Source: Ursus arctos (lineage: Eukaryota > Chordata > Mammalia > Carnivora > Ursidae). Taken from it: 64,000 nucleotides of DNA. Below the pieces are notes generated by a model. It was not told the DNA's origin and searched no databases. It worked only from the letters and a program-made list of their open reading frames with translations. Position 1 is the first letter of the stretch; each line of letters starts with the position of its first letter. The stretch lies in the NCBI RefSeq assembly GCF_023065955.2, contig NW_026622997.1, forward strand, positions 5,008,001 to 5,072,000. The letters are read 5' to 3'. The position numbers were made by a program, and so were the translations under genes. This document shows positions 1 through 11,924 of the stretch, piece after piece.

Positions 1-2163
1 ACTCGTAACAGCAAAGAGATTGAATCAGTAATCAAAAATCACCCAATAAAAAAGAGTCCAAGCCTGGATGGTTTCACAGTCTATTCCCAGGGGAATTCTA
101 CCAAACATTTACAAAAGAATTAATATCTATTCTTCTGAAACTCTTCCAAAAATAGAAATGGAAGAAAAACTTCCAAACTCATTCTATGAGGCCAGCATTA
201 CCTTGATCCCCAAACCGGAGAATTACAGGCCAAAATCGCTGATGAACATGGATGCAAAAATTCTCACCCAGAGGCTAGCTAAGGACCCAACAATACATTA
301 AAAGGATTATTCACCATGACCAAGTGGGATTTATTCCTGGGCCTCAGGGCTGATAAACCACATTAATAAGAAAGGATAAGAACCATATGATCCTATCAAC
401 AGATGCAGAAAAAGCATTTGACAAAGCATAGCATCCTTTCTTGATGAAAACCTTCAAGAAAATAGCGACAGAAGAAACATAACTCAACATCATAAAGGCC
501 ATATACAAAAGACTCACAGCTAATACTATTCTCAGTGGGAAAAACAGAGCTTTCCCCACAAGGTCAGGAACACAACGGGGATGTCCACTCTCACCCCTGT
601 TGCTCAACATAGTACTGGAAGTCCTAGCCTCACCAACCAGACAACAAAAAGAAATAAAAGTCATCCAGATTGGCAAGGAAGAAGTCAAACTTTCCGTCTT
701 CACAGATGACATGATATTGTATGCAGAAAACCCAAAAGACTCCACCAAAAAATTTGCTAGAACTGAAAGTAATTCAGCAAAGTTACAAGATATAAACTCA
801 ATGCACAGAAGTCTGTTGCATTTCTACACACCAATAATGAAGCAGCAGACAGGGAAATCAAGGAGTCAATCCCATTTGCATTTATAGCAAAACCCATAAG
901 ACACCTAGGAATAAACCTAACCAAAGAGGTAAATGATCTGTGTTCGGAAAACTATAGAACACTTATGAAAGAAATTGAGGAAGACCCAAAGAAATGGAAA
1001 AACATTCCATGTTCATGGATTGGAAGAATAAATATTGTTAAAATGTCTATACTACCCAAAGCAATCTATGCATTCAATGCAATACCTATCAAAATACCAC
1101 CAGTGTATTTCACATAGCTGGAACAAACAATGCTAAAATTTGTATGGAACCAGAAACGACCCCAGATAGCCAAAGGAATGCTGAAAAGGAATACCAAAGT
1201 TGGAGGTGTCACAATTCTGGACTACAAGGTGTATTACAAAGCTATATTCATCAAGACAGTATGGTACTGGTCCAAAAACAGACACATAGATCAATGGAAC
1301 AGAATTGAGAACCCAGAAACAGACCCTCAACTCTATGGTCAACAAATCTTTGACAAAGCAGGAAAGAATATTCAATGGAAAAAAGACAGTCCTCACAAAT
1401 TGTGTTGGGAAAACTGGACAGCCACATGCAAAAGAATGAAACCGGACCACTTTCTTACACCATACGCAAAAGTGACCTCAAAATCGATGAAAGACTTAAT
1501 TTGAGAAAGGAATCCATCAAAATCTTAGAGGAAAATACAGGTGGCAACCTCTTTGACCTCGGCTGCAGCATCTTCTTGCTAGACACATCTCCAGAGGCAA
1601 GGAAAACAAAAGCAGAAATGAACTATTGGGACTGCATCAGGAAAAAAACCTTTTGCACAGCAAAGGAAACAATCAACAAAACTAAAAGGCAACCTATGGG
1701 ATGGGAAAAGATACTCACAAACGACATATCAGATAAAGGACTAGTATCAAAATCCATAAAGAACTCATCAAACTCAATACCCAAGAAACAAAAAAATCCA
1801 ATCAAGAAATGGGCAGAAGACAAGAACAAACATTTCTCCCAAGAAGACATACAAATGGTTAATATACATGTGAAAAATGCTCTCAACATCACTAACCATC
1901 AGGAAAATATTAATCAAAACCACAATGAGATACCACTTCACCCTGGTTGGAATGGCTAAAATGAACAAGGCAGGAAACAACAGATATTGGTGAGGATGCA
2001 GAGAAAGGGGAACCCTCTCACACTGTTGGTGGGAATGCAAGCTGGCGCAGCCACTCTGGAAAACAGTATGGAGGTTCCTTAAAAAGTTCAAAATAGAAAT
2101 ACCCTAGGAGCCATCAATTGCACTACCAAGTATTTATCCAAAGTGTACAAGAATAGTGATTTG

Positions 2164-2359
2164 GGGGCGCCTGGGTGGCTCAGTCATTGAGCGTCTGCCT
2201 TCGGCTCAGGGCATGATCCCGGAGTCCTGGGATCGACCCCACAACAGGCTCCTCTGCTGGGAGTCTGCTTTTTCCACTCTCGCTCCCCCTGCTTGTGTTC
2301 CCTCTCTCACTGGCTGTCTCTCTCTCTGTGTCAAATAAATAAATAAAATCTTAAAAAAA
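2164..2359 (+). mobile_element. tRNA-derived carnivore SINE (SINEC type) inside L1
   Basis: About 196 bp, with GGCGCCTGGGTGGCTCAGTC at the 5' end, the GCGTCTGCCTTCGGCTCAGG segment, a (TC)-rich stretch, AATAAATAAATAAAATCTT and an A-tail. It is flanked by a 12-bp TSD, AATAGTGATTTG, at 2152-2163 and 2360-2371, so it inserted into the existing L1 ORF2. Pol III A and B box-like sequences lie in the tRNA-derived head. Confidence 0.95.
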
Positions 2360-2476
2360 AATAGTGATTTGAAGGGGCCCATGCACCCTGATGTTTATAG
2401 CAACATTATCAACAATAGCCAAGTTATGGAAAGAGCCCAAATGTCTATTCACTGATGAATGAATAAAGAAAATGTG

Positions 2477-2478
<2 letters not shown>

Positions 2479-2515
<37 letters not shown>
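2479..2515 (+). repeat. (CA)n microsatellite inside L1
   Basis: About 18 CA units between the L1 sequences AATGTGGTA and ATCCATATG. It arose by expansion of a short alternating stretch in late L1 ORF2. The twin-primed L1 further along carries a (GT)n run at the equivalent place. Confidence 0.97.
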
Positions 2516-2516
<1 letters not shown>

Positions 2517-2939
2517 CCATATGTTGGGATATGACTCAGCTATAACAAAGAATGAGATCTTGCCATTCGCAAGGACATGGATGGAGCTAGAGAATATTAT
2601 CCTAAGTGAAATAAGTCAGTCAGAGAAAGACAAGTATCATATGATTTCGCTCATATGTGGAATTTAAGAAACAGAAAAGATAAACATGGTGGAAAGATGG
2701 GCAAATCAGGAAACAGACTCGAATACAGAGAATAAACTGAAGATTACTGGAGGGAATATGGGTAGGGGGTTGTTTAAATGGGTGATGGGTTACGGAGGGC
2801 ACTTGTAGTGATGAACACTGGATGTTGTGTGTAAGTGATGGGTCACTAAATTCTACACCTTAAACTAATATTACACTGTATGTTAACTGAACTAGAATTT
2901 AAATAAAATCTTTGAGAAAAAAAGAAGGTATTATTATTA

Positions 2940-4060
2940 CACACTTATTAGAATGGGCAAAATAAAACAGTGAGACCACCAAATGCTGATGAGGATGCAG
3001 AGAAACTGGATCATTGATGGTGGGAATGTAAAATTTAAAGCCACCCTGGAAAATATATTGGCAGTTTCTATTAAATTAACATACACAGTTAACATACAAT
3101 ATAGTTATTGCACTCCTGGCATTTATCTTTGAGAAATTAAGGTTTCTATTTACACACACAAAATAACTATACATGAATGTTTATAGCAGCTTTATTTGGA
3201 ATAGCTCAAAACTGGAATCAATCCAAATGTCCTTAAGAAGAGAAATAGTTAAATAAATTGTGTTATATCCATACAGTGGAATACAACTCAACAATAAACA
3301 GCAATGAATTACTGATACACAGAACAACCTGAATGAATCTCCAGAGAATTATGCTGAATGAAAAAGAAGCCTATCACAGAAAGCTACAGACTGTATGATT
3401 CCCTTTACATAACATTCTTGAAGTGACAAGATTGTCCAAGTATCAACAGATTAATGATTTCTAGGGATGTGGCTATAAAGGGCAACATGAAGGATTCTTG
3501 TGCTGATAGAAAAAATATTCCGCGTATTGACTCTATCAATGTCAATATTCTGGTTATGATATTATACTAGACTCTTGCAGGTGTGTTACCATTGGCACAA
3601 ACTGGGTAAAAAGTACACAGAATCTCCCTGTATTATTCCTTCTACTACATGTAAATCTGCGTTTTCTTTAAAAAAATTTTTTTAATTTAAATTCAATTTA
3701 GTTAACAGATACTGTATTATTAGTTTCAGGGGTAGAATTCAGTGATTCATCAGTTGCTGTAACACCCAGTGCTCATTACATCAAGTGCCTTCCTTAATGC
3801 CCATTCCCCATTTACCCCATCACCCCACCCACCTCCCCTCCAGCAACCCTCAGTTTGTTTCCTAGAGTTAAGAGTCTCTTATGGTTTGCCTCCCTCTCTG
3901 TTTTTATCTTACTTTATTTTTCATTCCCTTCCCCTATGTTCATCTGTTTTGTTTCTTAAATTCCACATATGAGTGAAATTATATGATATTTGTCTTTCTT
4001 TGACTGAAATAAATCTGCATTTATCTTAAAAGAAATGGTTTGAATACAAAAAAGTAATGC
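2940..4060 (+). mobile_element. Old L1 3' end (L1M-like), split by a minus-strand L1 fragment
   Basis: Diverged L1 late ORF2 and 3'UTR on the plus strand. Typical signs are GATGAGGATGCAGAGAAACTGG, a GGTGGGAATGTAAAA motif, GAATAGCTCAAAACTGGAA and GTGGAATACAACTCAACAATAAA, followed by a degenerate 3'UTR. It is interrupted at about 3674-4010 and appears to end in the A-rich stretch after 4031. The subfamily is not assigned; the divergence suggests a pre-carnivoran age. Confidence 0.7.
3674..4010 (-). mobile_element. 5'-truncated L1 3' end, minus strand
   Basis: Read on the minus strand this is an L1 3'UTR: GGAATTTAAGAAACAAAACAG at its 5' side, then the G-rich GGAGGGGAGGTGGG stretch, CACTGGGTGTTACAGC and an A-rich tail (poly-T on the plus strand at 3667-3683). 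The target AAATCTGC(G/A)TTT(T/A)CTT(T/A)AAAA occurs at 3653-3673 and again at 4011-4031 with three differences. That is a long, aged TSD which shows insertion into the old L1. Confidence 0.85.
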
Positions 4061-5053
4061 AGAATGCACACGACATCCCTGGGCAAAAAAATAATTATAT
4101 TCCCAATAGTATTAATTTCTATAAATCCCTATACTATAAAATGATACAGCTTAATGATGAAGAGAAATACTGTGCTTGTAAATAAGGAGACTCAATATAG
4201 CAGAGATGTGAAATCTCTCTAATAAATCTAAAATTTCAACTGCAAACCTAATCACAATCACAATGTAGTTCTTCATGAAGTTCTAGAAACTCCATCTCAA
4301 GTTTGTTGGATACCAACATTGCCTTTCTCTTCTTGCCCTTCAGCTGGCTCATTCGCTTCTGCCAATTGACCCTCATGGAAGGGAGGGGTCAGAAAGAATG
4401 GAACTATGGCCAGGGAATACCATTCCCTCTTCAATTTTTGCAAACCTCACTGGCCCACTGATTTTCACTGGTCAATTTTCTCTAACTGCAAAGCCAATGA
4501 TATTTATAAAAACATATCACTTAAATATTCTGAGTTACTTACTGCGGGTCATATGTTTCTTTTCTGTCCTACTTCATCCCTGATCTTTCTTTCTTGTTAT
4601 CCCTTTTATCTAATAGTCTCTTAAATGACAATGTTCCTCATGTATGTCCTAGATCTCTCTGTTTCTTTTCTTCTTTGCTCCCCTCCTTTTCTTCCTTTTT
4701 GTTCCCTTCCCTTCTCTTCTTTTTCCAGTCTTTGTACCTCCTCTACATGGTCTCGTCCCTTCCTAAGATTTACCCATTATGTGATCTTGATCTCATCTTC
4801 AGACCTCTTTCCCCAACCATTGCCCACTGAACATTTCTATATTTATGTCCCATAGGTACTGTGAGCTTGTTCAAAACTTGTTCCAAACTTAATTCTCATC
4901 CTTTATGCCCATCTGGGTGAATGGCTTCCCCATCCAAGTATTCATCCCAGCCGGATACTTTGTATTATCCTTGCTCTTCTTGTTTTTAATCAGTCTGATT
5001 GTGCCACTCTTATTTGCTCACAGGCTAAAATCCAAGCTCCTGGAATATCACAC
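4061..5053. other. Single-copy DNA, pyrimidine-rich in the middle
   Basis: No repeat family or gene recognised. Plus-strand sequence from about 4550 to 4745 is strongly C/T-rich, which produces several short leucine/serine/phenylalanine-rich open frames that look like chance. From about 4880 to 5050 the text loosely resembles an old L2-like relic, but I could not confirm it. Confidence 0.5.
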
Positions 5054-5070
5054 AAAAAGTTCAATGGTGT

Positions 5071-5262
5071 GGGCACCTGGGTGGCGCAGTCGTTAAGCGT
5101 CTGCCTTCGGCTCAGGGCGTGATCCCGGCATTCTGGGATCGAGCCCCACATCAGGCTCCTCTGCTAGGAGCCTGCTTCTTCCTCTCCCACTCCACCTGTT
5201 TGTGTTCTCTCTCTCCCTGGCTGTCTGTCTCTGTCAAATAAATAAATAAAATCCTAAAAAAA
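5071..5262 (+). mobile_element. Carnivore SINE (SINEC type)
   Basis: Complete tRNA-derived SINE with GGTGGCGCAGTCGTTAAGCG, CTTCGGCTCAGGGCGTGATC, a (TC)-rich part, AATAAATAAATAAAATCC and an A-tail. The flanking direct repeat AAAAAGTTCA(A/G)TGGTG is at 5054-5069 and 5263-5278. Its last bases (GGTG) belong to the adjacent L1 fragment, so the SINE landed on the 5' junction of an L1 that was already present. Confidence 0.95.
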
Positions 5263-5274
5263 AAAAAGTTCAGT

Positions 5275-5384
5275 GGTGCACTGGGTGTTATACGCAAGTA
5301 ATGAATCATGGAACTTTACATCAAAAACTAGGGATGTACTGTATGGAGACTAACATAATATAATAAAAATGTTATTAAATAAAA
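5275..5384 (+). mobile_element. Very short 5'-truncated L1 3' end
   Basis: About 110 bp of the young L1 3' terminus: GGTGCACTGGGTGTTATACG, GAATCATGGAACTTTACATC, GATGTACTGTATGG, ACATAATATAATAAAAA and an A-tail. The target AAAAAGTTCA(A/G)TG lies before the SINE and again after this tail (5385-5397), so the fragment has its own TSD. Confidence 0.92.
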
Positions 5385-5397
5385 AAAAAGTTCAGTG

Positions 5398-6315
5398 ATT
5401 TGAGACTGCTGACTTCTCTCCTGCCTGATCTCTTACCATCCTCACTCCCTACGCACGAGCATCCACACACATAGGAATGTGCTGTATGTTGTACTTTGGT
5501 GTGTTTTGCCGATGCTGCCCTTTTTGATGGAATCTCCTGCTCCCATTTGCCTACCTTAAGAATGTACGCCTTTTAAGATTTACCTAAAGTTTTTGTGATA
5601 TCGTCATAAAACTATTCCTGTTCCCACAAGTAGAATTAACAGCTCTTTCTTTTAAAGGTCTTCTATGTTCTGGGAAGACTTACTTTTTACAGCACCAAAA
5701 GACTTACTATTTGTCTTCCTTATTAAACAATAAGGTCCTTAAGGATTAACTCAGCACAGGATTAGTCGTACTGGAAGCCCTCAATGAATGTTTACGGAAT
5801 GAATGAGTGAATTAGTAAATGAATGAGAATAAATAACTAAACATAACTAAACTGATAAATGCTCCCACTACAAAGGCAAAAATCATTTTTTGTCTCAGTG
5901 GCCCTCTGAAAATCCATAGTATCACTATGTGGATTTGGGAGTGGACAGTTTGGGTGATAGAAGAGAAAAGATATGCTTTTCATTGTATTATCCCACCTTC
6001 AAGCAGCCAGAGAGCTAATATATTTGAAAAAATTTGAAAGAGTACCAAGTCGTGCAGTACTATGAATGGACTGGAAGTCCAGAAACAAGGAAAATGAGTG
6101 TGTGTGTGTATGTATCTGCATGCTGCCTTAGAATTTCATGTAGGAGCAGCAGGAAATCGGATGGGAACCAATCTAGACAAGTAGAATGAGCAACATCTCT
6201 TTTTAAAGGAGCAAGCAAGCAAAGCAACTACTAACAATTCTTAACCAGTAGGCGAAAAAGTTCAACGCTCTTCACAAATACAACAGTGATATTTAAATAT
6301 GATATTTAAATACAG
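5398..6315. other. Mostly single-copy DNA with an L2-like relic
   Basis: No gene recognised. About 5640-5830 resembles an L2 3' end on the plus strand: TAAGGTCCTTAAGGATTAAC, then CAGCACAGGATT, ending CCTCAATGAATGTTTACGGAATGAATGAG, which is the usual L2 terminus style. The rest of the interval shows no recognisable element. Confidence 0.5.
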
Positions 6316-6324
6316 TTTCAATTT

Positions 6325-6498
6325 TATAAAGATTTTATTTATTTATTTGAGAGAGAAAGAGAGCGCACACAGAGGCAGAGGGAGAAGCAGGCTCCCTGCT
6401 TAGCAAGGAGCCCGATGCAGGGCTCAACCCCAGGACCTCGGGATCATGACCTGAGCCGAAGGCAGATGCTTAACTGACTGAGCCACCCAGGTGGCCCT
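6325..6498 (-). mobile_element. Carnivore SINE, minus strand, older subfamily
   Basis: Starts with AAAGATTTTATTTATTTATT and ends GAGCCACCCAGGTGGCCCT. It has the GATCATGACCTGAGC form and lacks the longer bear-type middle section, so it is the shorter, older SINEC form. TSD-like TTTCAATTTT(T)A lies at 6316-6326 and about 6503-6513. Confidence 0.9.
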
Positions 6499-6513
6499 AC
6501 AATTTCAATTTTT

Positions 6514-8303
6514 AATTTCAAATATAATTTCACTTGTAGTTTCACATATAGAAGAAGCTAAGTATGAGAGAGGATCATTTATGGGGGTGTTGGAAGAAGA
6601 GCAAGGAGGACATAGAACTTCTTAGATCTAACAGGCCGGGAGATCACCTCATTTCAGGAATTGGGAGATGTAGGCACTCTTAGAATATAGGAGTTGAGAG
6701 AGGCCTTAAACACCATCCAGCCCATCCTATTACCCAGTATCCTTGACGGATTGTGAGGTTGTTCAGCCTCTGCCATGACGTGACCAATAATGGGGAGCTG
6801 ATTATCTCACAAGGGAAAAGAAGGTGGGGAAATCATTCCAAGCACAAAGAAGAAAAGTTATGTTTGGAAAAATGCCAGGGTAACAGAATGGGCCTAGTGA
6901 TGGAGATATTGTGAGAGAAAGATATACTCACATTTGGACATGTTGAGTTTGAAAGGATATCAGTAAATGCAAAGGGAGTTGTCCTGTGGTCCAGCACAGT
7001 GCTAATCTAAGTTTAAGTGAGAGATTAGACTCCTGTAGGGAAAGATTCATATGGAAGCAGGAGTTGGAGTTATGGGGGCAAACATTTGGATTTATTATAA
7101 TTCCAATTTGTCAGTAAGAAAAAGTACCAGAGGTGTGCCTTGTGGGAGAAAGAAATCACAGGTTTTAGGAGTGAAGAAATGATTTCACATGCTTTCATAT
7201 GCTTGATGAGAAGTACCCAAAATGTACTTGGATATTTGGACTAGTGAACTTGAAACAGTCTCCTGATTTAAAGGTGAAAGGATCTGTTATTTCTTTTCAC
7301 TAGGTAGAAGGTCGATGTAAAAAATCTGTTTGTAATGGCATAATACTGCTTAGCATGAATTAAATCACAGAAAATTTAAAATACATAATGTAACCAACTT
7401 ACTTAGAATGCAAATTCATACAGAGTGCTGAGATACCTAGCTGAATTATATTCAATTCCCACATTTCTGTTATTTTCATTTTGAAAGTTACATTAAGAAA
7501 AAAAAGTAACTCCCCTGAGTATTCTTATGATATTTTTGGTGAGTGAAACAGTAATCTCAGCGAAGTTCACTCTTGGTATCAGAAAGCAGAATTTCAGGTT
7601 GTTTTGGCCTAATTGCCTTTTAATACCAAAGTCAATATTTATTAGCACTTATTTCTATTGAGAAAATAGTCATTTATGCTTGCAGATATTGTGCTATGGT
7701 TTGCTGGGGTACCATGTGGTTCTAGCATATTATGGAATGAAATTCCAGACAAAAGTAGAATATTTACTAGGAAAAAGGTCACCATTCAACAGTCTCTCAG
7801 ATATTATACATCTATATAGACCTAAATTTAAAAATATGAAAGTGATATAATAAGTTATATGGGCTTTTCTATTAACAATTGGCTAATTTTAAAGCCTATT
7901 AAAATTTATATGTGTGTTAGTCTTTACTCTTATTGAGAAAAATTGAGATTCTACTTTGTATTATAAAGTTAATCAACGGTCATTTTATTATATTTATAAA
8001 ATGTTTTACTAAGAGGAAAGCCATTAGCTATATTAACTCTGTAAGGGCTGTAAAGTCTTTTGGTACTTAAGTCAACACATCAGAGATCAGCAAGGTAATA
8101 ATCAGCAGCCTAGTCATTGGAAGGTTAGGGAATTAGACCAAACCGCAGTGGCAAACATAGATCCCAACATGAAGTGAGCATCAGTTTTCTATAACAAACA
8201 CTCCCAACAAATACCATTTCCTTTGATAAACATCCATGATCTCAAGACCGAAAAATTAGCAAAAACCCCCAAACCTTTTGGTGTTATCTAAAAGTTTTGC
8301 CCC
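6514..8303. other. Single-copy AT-rich DNA, nothing recognised
   Basis: About 1.8 kb with no open frame of note, no recognisable repeat and no RNA gene. It is moderately AT-rich, especially 7450-8040. Any function (enhancer or non-coding transcript) could not be judged from sequence alone. Confidence 0.5.
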
Positions 8304-8502
8304 ACTCTGGGAAACAAACTGAGGGCTTCGGAGGGGAGGGGGGTGGGGGATTGGGATAGGCGGTGATGGGTATTAAGGAGGGCACATATTGCATGGGGCA
8401 CTGGGTGTTATATGCAAATAATGAATCACGGAACACTACATCAAAAACTAAGGATGTACTGTATGGTGACTAACATAACGTAATAAAAAATTATTACTAA
8501 AA
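8304..8502 (+). mobile_element. 5'-truncated L1 3'UTR, young subfamily
   Basis: Begins ACTCTGGGAAACAAACTGAG and runs through the G-rich GGGAGGGGGGTGGGGGA tract and CACTGGGTGTTATATGC to GTGACTAACATAACGTAATAAAAA. It is placed directly upstream of an older L1 3' segment in the same orientation. I saw no clear TSD. Confidence 0.9.
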
Positions 8503-8940
8503 AATAGAATAAATAGACTACAATGGAATATTACTCAGCAATCAAAAAGAATGAAATCTTGCCATTTGAAACAATGTGGATGGAACTAGAGGGTATTAGG
8601 CTAAACAAAATAAGTCAGTCAGAAAAAGATAAATACCATAAGATTTCACTCATATGTGGAATTTAAGAAACAGTACAGATGAACACAGAGGAAGGGAAGG
8701 AAAAAGAAAATAAGAGGGAAACAGGAAGGCAAACCATAAGATGACTCTTAACTATAGGGAATAAACGGAGGGTTGCTGGAGGGGAATGGGGTAACTAGGT
8801 GATAAGCATTAAGGAGGGCACTTTACGTAAAGAGCACTGGGTGTTGTATGCAACTGATGAATCACTCAATTCCACCTCTGAAACTAACAATACAGTCTAT
8901 GTTAATTAAATCCAATTAAAATACATTTTAAAAAACATAG
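8503..8940 (+). mobile_element. Older L1 3' segment
   Basis: Last part of L1 ORF2 (CAATGGAATATTACTCAGCA, AAGTCAGTCAGAAAAAGATAA, stop within ATATGTGGAATTTAAG) followed by a different, older 3'UTR that ends TTAATTAAATCCAATTAAAATAC and an A-rich tail. It resembles the 3'UTR of the L1 at the left edge of the window more than that of the young L1s. Confidence 0.88.
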
Positions 8941-9249
8941 AAAATAATAAACACATTTTAAAAATGACAACATATAAAATAAGTATAGATTCAACTTAAA
9001 ATTTATCATAGAGGATATATATTTTCAAACCTTCTTTCGTCTTTCTAAGCAAAGGCTAATGGTTAATTAAGCACTTAATCTCAAAAGCAACTGCTTCCTC
9101 CAAGTCTGAGCTCAAGATATCTGAAGTTTACAATTTTCTTATTCCTCTTAATGGTGTAGAGAAGTTTATTTGGATGTGAACATTACATTTAGACAAAATG
9201 CAAGTATCAGGCAACACTTTCTAACAGTAATAATGAATAAATAATGACA

Positions 9250-9400
9250 GCAAGAGGAAATTTCGGAGGCGATGGGTATATTATAGCATAGATTACGGTG
9301 ACGGTCGTGGTTGCATACTTATAACCAAACTCATCGAGTTGTATACATTATATATGTACAGTTTTTTAAAATGCCAATCATATCTTAAAGTGGTTTAAAC
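9250..9400 (+). mobile_element. Ancient L1 3' terminus (L1M-like)
   Basis: The series GGAGGCGATGGGTAT, GATTACGGTGACGGTCGTGG, CAAACTCATCGAGTTGTATAC, TATGTACAGTTTTTTA and GCCAATCATATCTTAAAG follows the conserved layout of old mammalian L1 3' ends. Divergence is high. Confidence 0.72.
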
Positions 9401-10976
9401 AAAAAGAGTAGTTAAAAAAGGAGCAGGCTGCTTAAAAGATAATTAGGCTTATTTCGCTGGAAGTGACAAATGGCCTTCCTGGAAGGTTGAGGAAAGGATG
9501 TTTAATATCCCATTCAATTTTAAGATTCAGAAAGTGCCAGCCCAAGGGTGCCATAGGCACCGACAAAGGACCTCAGCCTTACTTTCAGATGCTGGTGACT
9601 CAGGAATCTTACTGTTTCTTTACACACCTTTTATAATTGGGTACCATTGAAATTGTATTTAGGGAAAATTATAATTGTATATCTCAGCCTTAATACATAG
9701 AAATGTGCATAAGGCAAACCATAATGTGGGTTAAGACACTAACCTGAGGTTTTGATTCCTTGCCTCTCCTGCCAACTCAGGCCTTACTTACTCCTTCCTG
9801 TGTCCACACTTCTGCTTCTGAATTCCCATGTGGGTACAGGCATAAAACTAGAGAACCTGTCAGTGAAAGAGGAAACATCCTCCACTCCACATCCACGAGG
9901 CTTCCTTCTGAACGTCAACTTTCTGTTTCCAGAAGAGACTGCCTGAAGCCCATCTCCTCTCCATTTTAGTCTGAAGAAGCAGTTAAAGAGTAGCAGGACG
10001 CTGGGAGACCCACACTCGGAGCAGGGGGGGAAAAGGTGCCCTTTGTTTTGCTTTTGTTCCTCTCCAGGTGGTCCACAGCTGCAGAGAGGGTTGGTCAAAC
10101 AGGTGCTGGACAGCTTATGGGGTAGCTCAGAGCTTCCTTATTGGCAATTACAGAGCAGTGGAGAGAAAAAGGTATTTCCAAGAACTGCAAGCTAAGAGGA
10201 ACTTAAAGGTAACTGGGAAAGATTAACTAGAGTAAGCTGCTTCATAGACCCTCTGCTGCTTTCCACCACAACTACCCACAAGCTGGTTCTCCAGAGGCAG
10301 CAGCTGCTAACGGTGAGCGAGGTGAATTAGGGAGAGTACCATCTTAGGGAAAGTACCTTCGACTCACCCACACGCCCTCTGCTACCTTCTCATGAAAGTG
10401 AACTTCTTCTACTGCCTTTTCTAAGGCTGGTCTTCCTAGAGTGACCATAGCTTCATTTTAGTCATAATATTATTATCCCCATTTACAAATGAGAACTATT
10501 TGTATGTTCACGTCTAACTCGAGCAAGCTAGGAATTTAAAGTATGGTCTGTGCCCTTTGAGAAATGTACCTCTCAAGAATTTTGTGCCAGATTTCTTCCT
10601 TTTGCCCCCCCTTCCCCGGACCTACTCTCCACCCTGCCCGGTGCCATGGGTGACTTGCCAGAGTGACCACACAATGGCCCCTTGCCTTCTAGCTTCGAGT
10701 TGGTGTTGGCCAATGGAGATCCTGGAGGAGAAGAGAGCAGGGAGGAGAGCGTCTTTCCTGTAAGCCCGGCCGTACTGGTGCTAGCTGAGTCTCAGCCATC
10801 ATTCTTCCTCTTTAGCTGGCCCTTGCTGTGCAACTCGCCTTCTGGATTCTGGGCTTTCGTACATAGGCGTAGTAAGAGCTTCCTTGTTACAAGGGCAGGG
10901 ATAAACTTCACTTCCCTTTGTGGTTTCTTGTCCACTTTTATAAATAGGCCCTCTGTTAAACGCTGTTCAAATATCC
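9401..10976. other. Single-copy DNA, no gene supported
   Basis: Short open frames at 9752-9946, 9784-10098 (minus) and 10557-11002 show no family resemblance and no clear exon context. GC content is higher at 9750-10380 and 10560-10870 than around it. I could not call a gene. Confidence 0.45.
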
Positions 10977-10993
10977 TAATTTCAAAATATTCT

Positions 10994-11189
10994 TTTTTTT
11001 AAAGATTTTATTTATTCATTTGACAGAGATAGAGACAGCCAGCGAGAGAGAGAACACAAGCAGGGGGAGTGGGAGAGGAAGAAGCAGGCTCCTAGCGGAG
11101 GAGCCTGATGTGGGGCTCGATCCCATAACGCCGGGATCACGCCCTGAGCCGAAGGCAGGCGCTTAACCGCTGTGCCACCCAGGCGCCCC
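10994..11189 (-). mobile_element. Carnivore SINE, minus strand
   Basis: Full-length bear-type SINE in reverse: poly-T, AAAGATTTTATTTATTCATT, CCAGCGAGAGAGAGAACACA, CGCCCTGAGCCGAAGGCAGG and CCACCCAGGCGCCCC. A perfect 17-bp TSD, TAATTTCAAAATATTCT, is at 10977-10993 and 11190-11206, indicating a fairly recent insertion. Confidence 0.97.
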
Positions 11190-11206
11190 TAATTTCAAAA
11201 TATTCT

Positions 11207-11910
11207 AATCATGTTTTCTGTTGGAACCTTGAAACAAATATCAATCTTACATAAAACAAACTATTTAAGAGAAAAGATATTAATGTGTTGGCAAGAACTG
11301 TATATTTCAGAGATGCTGAAATTGATGAAGCATCTACTGCAAGGTCTCAACCAACCCCAAGGGCCACTATGACCTGGAAATATTATTTGCAGGACAGGGG
11401 CAGCTCCTATGTCCCTAAAGTATCCTAACTAGGATTCTAAGCACAGTGTTAAAGAGCCTTTCCTTTGGTTTTGTTATTGCTTGACCTTGACATTTTCTTT
11501 TGGAATGAAACCCTCCTACAGAGATGTACGATAGCATTCAAAATTACTGCTACAGTGGGATGCGGTAAACCAGGTATTTGCTTCTCTGAGCAGAAAGTAT
11601 TTGAAAGCTCCAGGAGTTCTTCTCTACTTGGGATGAGTATGCCAAATGTGGCAGAATAGGGGCACAGGAAGGGCAAGTGCACTCCTGAAAAGCAAAGATG
11701 GCATATGGAATCTCTTCCCACCCCCAATTTATTCTCCTTAGTGTGTTTAGGCCTTGATTTTGCTTTAAAAAAAACAAGCTAAAAACAACCTAAAAGCTTA
11801 ACCATTATGGTCCAGTGAGGTATGCAGGATAACTGTGAAAACTATGCAGAGTTTATGTTTATGATATAAAGTTAAATGAATAAAGCAGAACACTAGGTGG
11901 TATATGAGTC
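11207..11910. other. Single-copy DNA, nothing recognised
   Basis: Short overlapping frames on both strands at 11449-11777 resemble no known protein. No repeat or RNA gene recognised. Confidence 0.45.
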
Positions 11911-11924
11911 ATGGTTACAACTCT

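Larger units (their letters stand above)
1..2667 (+). pseudogene. L1 ORF2 pseudogene (reverse transcriptase part)
   Basis: Degraded L1 ORF2p reading frame. Broken pieces in different frames are still recognisable: 68-301 (N-terminal RT region, with the motif [16 protein letters not shown]), 600-750 (the RT catalytic block, reading FTDDMILY where active L1s have FADDMILY) and 1130-1960 (C-terminal region). The frame breaks several times, for example around 300 and near 420-480. The SINE also interrupts it, and the conserved end of the frame is at about 2667. It cannot encode a functional protein. Confidence 0.9.
1..2926 (+). mobile_element. L1 retrotransposon, ORF2 and 3'UTR part, split by a SINE
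   Basis: This is the 3' part of a LINE-1 that continues beyond the left edge. The first bases fall in the ORF2 reverse transcriptase region, and the element runs through the RT palm, the C-terminal region and a 3'UTR to an A-rich end at about 2926. A SINE interrupts it at 2164-2359. A long (CA) run at 2479-2515 replaces the usual short TA-rich stretch in late ORF2. The 3'UTR differs from the youngest L1s in this window (it ends AACTAGAATTTAAATAAAATC), so it is a somewhat older subfamily. Confidence 0.93.

Noticed and set aside
2164..2240. tRNA-like heads of the SINEs as functional tRNA genes
   Set aside because: They have the SINE body and A-tail, TSDs and no intact cloverleaf, so they are SINE 5' ends.
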